A stretch of 64,000 bases of DNA. Origin: Euclidia mi. Lineage: Eukaryota > Arthropoda > Insecta > Lepidoptera > Erebidae. Both the position numbers and the translations under genes were made by a program. The first letter of the stretch is position 1; each line of letters begins with the position of its first letter. The notes beneath the pieces were generated by a model, which ran no database searches, had not been told where the DNA came from, and saw only the letters and a program-made list of their open reading frames with translations. The stretch lies in the NCBI GenBank assembly GCA_944739405.2, contig OX123182.2, positions 43,525,598-43,589,597 of the forward strand. Direction: 5' to 3'. Positions 56,601 through 64,000 of the stretch are shown here, piece after piece.

Positions 56601-56793
56601 CACAAAGAACATCAATCTTTCTATCATCCATCATCTGACATACTTCATCCAATTTGCCGTTCATTCCTCCATCAACATTCAATGTTGCAAACCTGCTTTC
56701 CGTAGGCCGCTTTTCGCCCTCGCGGGAAACGAGACGTGACGGGTTGCGAACCGCGTCGCCGCCGTATGGAGAAGAATAAGTTTTTGTTCCCAT
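53686..56793 (-). pseudogene. RTE-like endonuclease-reverse transcriptase (two nonsense codons)
   Basis: About 1,035 codons from ATG 56793, interrupted by only two TAA codons (about 55049 and 54755), with one frame throughout. The AP endonuclease has ATLNVDGGMNGKLDEV, CVNETKRKG, VGVYAPVN, LLGDFNGWVG, SMIDFVIVD and HTDHF, all the expected catalytic positions. The RT has NYRGISLLSIVGKLYAKVL, FVDLEKAYDKV (motif A), GVRQGCVASPWLFNLFMD (motif B) and LLYADDQVIL (motif C). The C-terminus has LRSMCGVSLTDR, RGRPRRTFSDQIGDIL and ends SAYPSGKQA. With so few lesions the copy is fairly recent. Its enzyme family probably also mobilises SINE family 1. Confidence 0.93.
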
Positions 56794-57003
56794 AGCGTTC
56801 CCACGAGATTTAGGGATCTAGACGGTCCATCCCCGCAGAGCCCATTACGGGGGTAAGGCGGAATATTAGCTGTGCCCTGTGACCACCAACACAGGCATCC
56901 TCCGTTTACGACCAGCTTGCCCTCTGGCCACGAATCCCTCGGCACGGGTCGGTTCACACCTTAGATCGGGGTTTTGTTTCGGGTATGCTCCCTGAAAGTT
57001 GGT

Positions 57004-57104
57004 TTAAATTCGGAGTTTTCCTTCTCCTAGACAGGTTGCCAACCAAGGCTAACGAGGCCCATCTCCCCGAACGTTTGGTTTAATTTCGGAGTTTTCCTTC
57101 TCCT
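57004..57104 (-). repeat. Tandem repeat in RTE-like 5' UTR
   Basis: AATTCGGAGTTTTCCTTCTC occurs as GGTTTAAATTCGG... at about 57001 and GGTTTAATTTCGG... at about 57076, about 75 bp apart, at the extreme 5' end of the LINE. Repeated 5' UTR modules often carry the internal promoter of LINEs; a promoter role here is inferred. Confidence 0.6.
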
Positions 57105-57116
57105 ACACGTCATACA

Positions 57117-58827
57117 GTAACAATAGCTCAAAGACATAATTAACAATGAATACTTATTCATTGTTAATTATGTCTTTACGTCAATTAAATGTATTCTAAT
57201 TTTATCACATTATTTTTTACTAAACGGAGAAAAGTAATATATTCTATCAATTTATATTATCGGTTTTAACATAATATCTAATATCCGTATTCGATCGAGA
57301 ATGTTCAATAATGTATTGGCAAATATAATAATATATACCGGAGCGATTTGATTAAATAACAATCTTTGGCGTCGCAATCAAACTCGATCTGACTTTTTGT
57401 ACAATGTATAGAATATATGTCATTATACTGACGCGTTTGATTGAGAAAATTTGATTACTATATATATAGAACCGAATCATCTATCACTGTAACACAGTAT
57501 GAATAACCCAACCGAGGAAACTTGTGTGAGTCAAACGGACATCAATACAGCGCGGAGATATTTAAACAATATTCTTTCTTTGTTTATTTATCTGCGTATA
57601 ATGTTCATTTCCCCGCTGCTTGACAATATTGCACGTAGCGCAGTGTTTGTCATTTCTTTTATTATGCTGCTTCGCGTTACTTTATGAGGCGCAGTATTGA
57701 GCAATGACGGTCACATTTCCGTACAACGTTATAAATTCGACGCTGGGCCCCCAATATCACGTTACTACGAACAAACGTTATTTGGTAGTACTTTTCTTAA
57801 TTGGATGTAGCGGTGATGCTGAAGTGTTTTACTCAATTCCGAGTCCTTGTTCCCAAAGAGTCTGTTATAATTGAGTGGGCTCTGCTCATTTACCGCATTT
57901 CGGGTATTGTTATCATTATATTATTCATATCTCAAAGAACGATCACAACCTTAGTCGCGCAAAGAATGTTTACACGGCCATCTTTGAGACAAAATTAAAA
58001 AAAATATTACATTTCTCAAGCTGTTTTTCACTCCACTCGTAGGTATTTCCGGTAAAACGGGGAAGAAATATTATATTGTGATAAAGTACAGAGTCTCGCT
58101 TGTTTACAAGTTGTTTAAATAACACGTTGTGTTACATTTTATCGAAGTTCCCTCACGGGTATCAAAATGCACGTCGCGTCATGCTGTGCTAATCTTGGAG
58201 AGCTATATTCTCTAGAAAATTTGTTGGCGAGTCCCCTAGATAAATTTCCGTGTCCCCGTTTTATATACGGGAATGTGCAGACCGTTAGGTATATAGTCGG
58301 CATGCAAAATCTTATGACTTATGACAGATATCCAATATTCCTCGAGGCGGGCGAACTGAGTGCAGCGGAACACTCATATAGAACACAAATCAAGCGTGGA
58401 AAAATGAAGAAAAAGAAGCGAGACAAAGCGGCTGCTCGATCGACAAGAATTTCATTGTGATATATGTGTTATTTTCTATGAAAAATGTATTCGGCTTTTA
58501 ACACAATAAGTCAGAAAAAGATGGATCGCGTTTGTATACCGCCATACATATGTAATATCCTTGTATCGGGCGGTATTAAATTCAAATAGCTTTTGTAGGA
58601 ATTTCTTTACTCTTACAGCGATGCGTATTTGTTCTGTTAAGTGAATTCTCAAGGACTGAAACACTTTATTGAAATGTTTCTATAAATTTTTATATGTTAA
58701 AAGAAAAAATAAAAGTAATACAAAGTAGCAAACAATATAGAATGGTTGGACGAATGACTTTCTATCCTGATTTGAAATATTGTAATGTAGATTAATGTTT
58801 AATGATTGCACGTATGGTGTAGTAGTT
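57117..58827. repeat. Repeat R, copy B, right part
   Basis: Matches 19116-20103 and then 28958-29937 of copy A, so it shows the uninterrupted order of the repeat. It contains a palindrome at 57130-57177 that copy A lacks. Class unknown. Confidence 0.8.
57499..57687 (+). other. Conserved ORF inside repeat R (hydrophobic)
   Basis: 62 codons starting MNNPTEETCVSQTDINTARR, followed by two hydrophobic stretches (NILSLFIYLRIMFISPLL and AVFVISFIMLL), ending in TGA. In copy A (about 19504-19688) the same frame is open and ends at the same TGA, but the ATG is TTG. I do not recognise the family; it may be part of a larger decayed membrane-protein gene or chance. The neighbouring frames 57801-57998 and 58167-58460 are open only in copy B. 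Confidence 0.35.
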
Positions 58828-58845
58828 TGAGTTTGAGTTTGAGTG

Positions 58846-58948
58846 ATAGGGATTCAGTCATCATTCATACCCATGAATGAACTGACACTAGTTTAAAGAA
58901 TGAAATATAGCAGCTAGCCTTCGGGTTGTGGAGGTCAGGCAGGCAGTC
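58846..58948 (-). repeat. Dispersed repeat U, copy 4
   Basis: Reverse complement of about 2-90 of repeat U (GACCTCCGCAACCC, ACTAGTGTCAGTT, TTCAT...ATGAATG). It is moderately diverged and lies at the right edge of repeat R copy B. Confidence 0.6.
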
Positions 58949-58953
58949 GCTCT

Positions 58954-59187
58954 GTGAAAAAGTTAATGTTCAGACCTCTATCTCTATCCAAACATTCCAA
59001 AATGGCATACTGTGGAAATTTTAAATTTGCAGCAGCAAAAATATGGAATGATCTGCCTCCTCCCACAAGGGACCTGAAAACAAAAATATCATTCAAAAAT
59101 AAACTTAAAGGTTCTTTGCTATCACAGCAAAAGCTACAACAACAAAATGCCAACTACGTAGGTACCTTCAAAGTTATAGTCCACTAG
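58954..59187 (+). pseudogene. LINE C-terminal fragment
   Basis: 77-codon frame with FKFAAAKIWNDLPPPTRDLKT and KLKGSLLSQQ, the terminal (A/V)xxWNxLP block of Jockey/CR1-type LINE proteins (compare VRLWNLLP at 21075-21617). No RT upstream, so it is a 5'-truncated copy. A 3' UTR probably follows. Confidence 0.7.
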
Positions 59188-59948
59188 CTGCCAGTGCTCC
59201 TTTCAGTATCTGCCTATGAGCCTGCATAATTATACTCTAGGTACAAAATGCTACCAGTTCAGTTCCAGCATTGGTATAGGATCTTAAATAAATAATAACT
59301 TATTAGCGTATTATGGTAATAATTCATGTTGTTATATCATGTTGTATACCTGATTTTTGTAATGCGGTTGTGCATGTACATGTTTCTTTTACCTTGTTTA
59401 TAGTTTTTTAGATAGTAAGCTTAAACAATTGCATAGTTAGGATTTTAATCATGTTTAAAAATACAGTGCAGTGGTTGTATGGCTCTGGCACTGTCATAGG
59501 TGGAGGCAAGGAAGATCAGTACTGAGATGGTCCGTCGTGACCTTCGCAGTGTTTGCTGATTGCCAGCCGCAATTGTGACACACGACGTATAGCGCTCATT
59601 ACTTTTGTTATTATGTTTGGTTTATTTATTTATTAGAATACGTGGCAAAGCACGTGGTGCCACGTAGCAAAAATCATGACGTGAATGACATGTCAATGTA
59701 ACTTGACAGTTACGTATCTGTCATACGTTTTATTATTGCTTTGCCAATTTGTATTAGCATAAGAACTTTTGTAAAATAGTTTATTTTCATTTTAGATTAA
59801 GCAAAACTGTAATTATTGTGACTGTGCGGCGTGTGATACAGTAAAAGCATTTTTCTTTCTTTTTTGTTTTCTTTCTTCTTTCAGCCAAATACAGTTAAAC
59901 TAGTAAGCGGACCCGGATTCTAACTGGATAATGCTAGGAGGATGATGT
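59188..59948. other. Probable LINE 3' UTR, otherwise no feature
   Basis: Follows the LINE C-terminal fragment; contains AATAAATAATAA at about 59288. No ORF or repeat that I can define. Confidence 0.35.
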
Positions 59949-60046
59949 ATGGCGTGGTTTAAGCGGTCGTCGCATCGTTTAGCTCTGCATCAAGTGTTGT
60001 GGGTTGGTTCCCCACTTGACAACACTGTGTTATTTATTAGTGCAAG
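59949..60046 (+). mobile_element. SINE family 2, partial copy
   Basis: GGCGTGGTTTAAGCGG, then AAGTGTTGTGGGTTGGTTCC and GACAACACTGTGTTA correspond to the head and B-box region of 48352-48546. The B box has decayed (GGTTGGTTCCC). The tail is missing. Confidence 0.6.
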
Positions 60047-60827
60047 GGAAAATATATTTATTACGTCTAACACATATACATAATGTTTTACATATCACTG
60101 TTACTGTTCTAACTTTACTTATGGAACATTTTATTACAGGGACCACTGATTGACCACTTGATTATTTAATGTTTAACATACTAATATTCCATGTATTGCT
60201 TTCTTTTTTGGCAACACATTTGATAGAATATTTATTGAGTGAACTGAATCTTTACAGGTTGTAATGTATATATGAAAGCGAAAGGTCACTCATCATGCAA
60301 TTTGGCAAATAAGTGGTTTCGAAAGGACGGGATTAAGGGCTCTCGCAAGTTTGAATGAAAAGTAAGTTATAATGTAGATTTTTTTCTGCGGGGCAAGCTG
60401 TAGGAAACAGTTAGTATTGTACATGTGTAGTGCATTGCTCGATGTTTGTTAAAAATAATATAATCATAATATAACTTTGTATTACTTGGCACTTTACCAA
60501 AAAAGGATATAAATAATTTTATAATAATACCCATGTGAAACAAAGTAAATCACTTTATCTTATTTTTGAAGCGTTTTATTTTACTCATGGGAGTCTTTAC
60601 AGAAAAATTTTATCAAGTTGCTAATAATATTAGATATGAAATTGTGAACCAAGTTTGGGAATGACAGAAGTACTCGTATAATCGCCTGTCCAATTAGTGA
60701 TTTCTAGATATCAGCAATTTATTTTAGAGATAAAATATTAAAGCTACTTATCTAACTCATGGAGTTAAAGAAACCTAGAATTGTATTCTCTTTGGTTTTC
60801 TAAGCAGATTTATTGCAGTGGATAATA
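60047..60827. other. AT-rich gap
   Basis: No gene or repeat recognised. Confidence 0.3.
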
Positions 60828-60942
60828 CATACATACATACATATGCTCACGTCTTTTTTCCGTCAGGGTAGGCAGAGACAACAGAATGCCACTTGCTTCT
60901 ATCCTTACAAACCTTACGCGCTTCCTCTACTTTCATTATTAC
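60828..60942 (-). mobile_element. Very short (115-bp) RTE-like LINE insertion
   Basis: The last about 100 bp of the LINE family at 53669-57104 plus TATG tail, flanked by a perfect 15-bp duplication TTGCAGTGGATAATA (60813-60827 and 60943-60957). An extreme case of 5' truncation. Confidence 0.92.
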
Positions 60943-62868
60943 TTGCAGTGGATAATAGTGATAACATTTCATTTCAATTCACATTAACCTTAGATAGCAG
61001 CATTATTTATGATAATTAAGACTATTTCGTAAGTAAATACTATCTACATATTATGTACATAGAAATCTATTTTAGTACCTACTTATTATCATGCAGGTGT
61101 TGATTTGTTTGCTATTGCATTTGCTTAAGAGCCTAAAGTCCTTTAACTAGTCTAATGAATGTAGGTAAAAGAGCTTATTTCTGTTCTGTTACCAAAAATC
61201 AAATAAAAAGGGTATCTAATAGACTCTAGTGTTTATGTCACCGGAAAATAATAAGGAGCGTAGGTAAATTTATAAATTTCCTAGAAAATTTATAAACTTT
61301 CGTAGGATTCTAAACGAGAGATGAATTGTACTTTACGCAAACATTTCCGTAAATTTATCAATTTGCGACGACGTCTCGTCGTAAATGTATAAACTGACGG
61401 AAGTCCATTTGTAAGATTCTACACGGTTCGATCAATCACAGAAGAGCTTTTATTTTACGTCAAAAAGTGTCTTTATTTTTATTTACAGTAAGTCATCAAC
61501 TTTATTTTACTCGATTTAGGAGCGCATGTATTTAATTTATGTCATATTTTTCTTTCTTCGGCTTCACTCACAATGTAGGACGTGTATATCTAGCTTTTTC
61601 TTGATCTGAGACTGCTACTAAAATTGACAATAATATATGCTAGGATTTGTTCTAGCATAATTATGTTTTATTGGTAATCTGTATATTTAAAATCCATGCG
61701 TTAACTGACTGACAGACAAACGACAGTCACTATTCGGCGCAGGAAGCTGAAATTTGGCATTTATGTTCCCTGGGGACCGTAAAGGTGCACTAAGAAGGGA
61801 ATCCCCGAAATTCCCAGGGGATCGGGTAGAATTAGTTAAATAAAAATAATGTGCGGGCGTAGTTTGGAATCTGATGACAGTGCGTGAGTTGACTTATTAT
61901 AGTGTTCGGATAAATTGTCTGTAAAATAGCAAACAGATATAACATACTTACATATTCTTAAAAACGCATTTTATTATGTTATAGATAAATTACACCCAGA
62001 CACAAAAAAAAAGAATCTTCCCTATCACACACAGATTTGCCCTGATTAGGATTTGGACCTGCTGCCTCCAAAATTATAGATAGATACATAAATCAAAACG
62101 TATCACTAAGACCAAATGCCATCAACACTCCAGACCACCTCCATACATATGCATCACATGTACATCCAAACATCTCTTACTCGAACCCATCAATTTACCA
62201 GATAGTTTATTCACGTGCCAGTATCTCAGTAGTCCCATTAATCTATGAAATGAACCGCCGATTAACGTGATCTACACGAAGGTGCTAACTCCACAGATAC
62301 TCGAACGAGCTGTTATGATTAATACTGATGAAGTAGGGTCGGCGAATAAATGTATTTGATATGCATATAAGTTTGATGAATATGTGCATACGCGTAGGGT
62401 TTATGGAACTTTAAGTCGCGTTTGTATCGTTTCTGGAATTGAGATTTTATGATACTCGAGAATATTTTTCTTTGCATATGAGTGCAATAACGTATGTAAT
62501 AGTCACAATATTTTAAAGCCTTTTAAGTGACTAGTACAAGGCAATAATATGAGTCCCCATTACTATATTCTCGTGCTCGATACTGACAGATTGTTATCTT
62601 AGTGTTGATAGCTTAGCACAGCTACAGAGACGGTAAATAGGATAGTAATATTTGGCTACCTGACTTTGTAAATTGTTGACTTTATATAGATGCATTTGAT
62701 AGAAAAGTTTCTAAAAATTTTAATGTGCTCTAGACCAACGCCGCCTTAACAGTAATAATTACTTCCTAGGAAATAGTGTGAAAATTTTTTGTGTTATTTT
62801 TATTGTTCTTTTTTAATAACGGTTTTCAATAAAATAAAACTTTACAAACAAACTTGTGTTACTGTGGT
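60943..62868. other. AT-rich gap with one dispersed repeat
   Basis: 61690-61850 contains ACTGACTGACAGACAAACGACAG, GCTGAAATTTGGCATTTATG and GGGAATCCCCGAAATTC, a combination I recognise as a common lepidopteran intergenic repeat of unassigned class. Nothing else seen. Confidence 0.4.
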
Positions 62869-63030
62869 AGACGTAGCAGCAAGGGTAGGCCTTCCGCCAG
62901 GTGGACTGACGATCTTGTTGGGATCGCTTACAGCGGAAGGATGCGGGTGGCTCAAGATCAGTTTATGTGGAAAGCCTTGGGAGAGGCCTATGTCCAGCAG
63001 TGGATATGATGAATGATATGATGAAATTAT
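62869..63030 (+). mobile_element. RTE LINE 3' end (coding tail plus repeat tail)
   Basis: Plus-strand frame 62869-63009: KGRPSARWTDDLVG, RMRVAQDQFMWKALGEAYV and the terminal QQW followed by TGA, typical of the RTE protein C-terminus. A GATATGATGA-type tail follows. Only about 160 bp survive. It identifies the source of the CCACTGCTGGAC motifs at 9986-10070 and 20750-20860. Confidence 0.82.
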
Positions 63031-64000
63031 ATCACTTGTAATAATAAAGTAGTCAAGAATATATAACGTAAATATTAGGTCACTAAGGTTTGTGACACGA
63101 TTTTAGTCAAAGTATTTCAGAACTCTCCTCTCTCCCTCTGAATTTGTCTTTAGTAGTACAATGTTCTGCATAGAAATATTTAGGACATAAGCTTTATTAA
63201 CGGGTAAATTGCTTCATGAAAAACCTTTGATTAAGCTCTCAATTAACCTCAGCAGGAGACGGTCTTTGTACATAATATTTCAATTGTAGACTCAATGTTT
63301 CTACCAAATAGGAAGCAAAATTAGTACGCTGAATATATATGAAGGATCAGGCGAATCATTGCACGCAGGATCCATCATCGAGTAGGGCAAACGGGCGTGG
63401 GTAATCGGGCGAAGAGAATAAACGCACTTTTCACTAAATCAGCTTATAATTACACTTCGTTACAATTATCACATTAAAACTAGAAATACAATCACTACTG
63501 AACGCAAGATAACGAGAATAGTCAATTTTACACGACACTTCACCGAACACGTGGCGCACACTTTCGATCGCGACGGATTGTGTAGTAATGGCCGCCGTCG
63601 ACCGTAAATTTTTGCACCAGCATGCGGTGTTGCGTCAGAGTGGAAGTGACGTAGCACGGTTGCCACTCTAAAAATATTCGAGGCGCCGTCACGGCCAGAC
63701 TGACTTTCGCACGCCCTCGTGCGTCTCTTGTCTCGCTGTCGTCCCACCTGCAAGAACGAAGACATACTATCTGAAGATTACAATTTATCGACACTCGTCC
63801 ATCACTGACACGCACTTAACTTTAGTAGCTAATAAACACCGTTTCAGCTTATGACCTATAGTGCTCAATTTCTGTTCACTTTTTACAAATCACGAACTGA
63901 ACCGGACAACCGAAACAGGCGTCCCTTCGACCAGTCATCGCCTCCTGCGATACATGGACCGGACAACCCTTCGGCGTCCCTTCGAACAGTGAGGCGTCCC
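63031..64000. other. Gap with CpG-rich block at right edge
   Basis: 63031-63539 is AT-rich with no feature. 63540-63770 is markedly richer in CG dinucleotides, with two overlapping minus-strand frames (63765-63469 and 63815-63540) that I do not recognise; it could be a promoter/5' exon region of a gene outside the window or another element. 63901-64000 has repeated CCGGACAACC and GGCGTCCCTTCGA units (twice each), perhaps the start of a minisatellite. Confidence 0.35.

Larger units (their letters stand above)
53669..57104 (-). mobile_element. RTE-like LINE, essentially full-length
   Basis: 3.44-kb element on the minus strand with the perfect 12-bp duplication ACACGTCATACA (53657-53668 and 57105-57116). 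5' UTR at 57104-56794, single endonuclease-RT ORF, very short 3' UTR, and a tail of TATG repeats after GGCGTGAGTCTATG. Length, the one-ORF layout and the microsatellite tail suit the RTE/Proto2 group. Other copies: 48568-49104 and 60828-60942. Confidence 0.92.

Overview
The window is intergenic, transposon-dense insect DNA, almost certainly from a moth or butterfly (Lepidoptera). It is AT-rich and contains no intact host gene that I can identify. The Lepidoptera call is an inference from the types of repeat present: RTE 3' ends with a QQW-coding block and TGATGA-type tails, tRNA-headed SINEs, errantivirus-like and CsRn1-like Ty3/gypsy elements, a BEL/Pao element and many small TIR elements.

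1-17.6 kb. One Ty3/gypsy element on the minus strand (516-17564, LTRs 194 and 203 bp, CCCT target duplication) has been torn apart by later insertions. It has gained two SINEs, a 5'-truncated LINE (15877-16869), a TTAA-flanked piggyBac-like element (11401-12471) and a TA-flanked Tc1/mariner-like element (3196-10687). The mariner-like element is itself split by a young BEL/Pao element (3501-9795, CTCTC duplication). Removing each insert plus one target copy restores the gypsy reading frame. The BEL copy has complete gag and integrase, but its reverse transcriptase is replaced by a (CTATG)n minisatellite.

17.6-30 kb. A 2.2-kb unidentified repeat (R, copy A) is interrupted by a minus-strand LINE. 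That LINE is interrupted by a plus-strand CsRn1-like gypsy element (21618-28473, GACG duplication), and that element is interrupted by a PIF/Harbinger element (23010-23970, TAA duplication).

30-51 kb. SINEs, an apparent TIR element containing a second TIR element (33871-34994), a degenerate Jockey/CR1-type LINE (38640-41735), a decayed THAP-domain exon (41738-41962), a 213-bp tandem duplication (43066-43487), a hairpin-rich element (44883-45536), and two inverted copies of a 0.66-kb MITE-like repeat (37780-38452 and 49461-50114).

51-64 kb. Repeat R, copy B, is interrupted by a near-complete RTE-like LINE (53669-57104). There are further LINE fragments, a second SINE family, an RTE 3' end (62869-63030) and a CpG-rich block at the right edge.

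Points worth following: (i) both gypsy elements carry a small ORF for a predicted N-myristoylated, single-pass membrane microprotein, at opposite ends of the two elements; (ii) comparison of R copies A and B shows two perfect palindromes that are each present in only one copy, which looks like template-switch mutation; (iii) the main SINE family shares its 3' tail with the RTE-like LINE. No CRISPR array, operon, rRNA or functional tRNA gene was seen.
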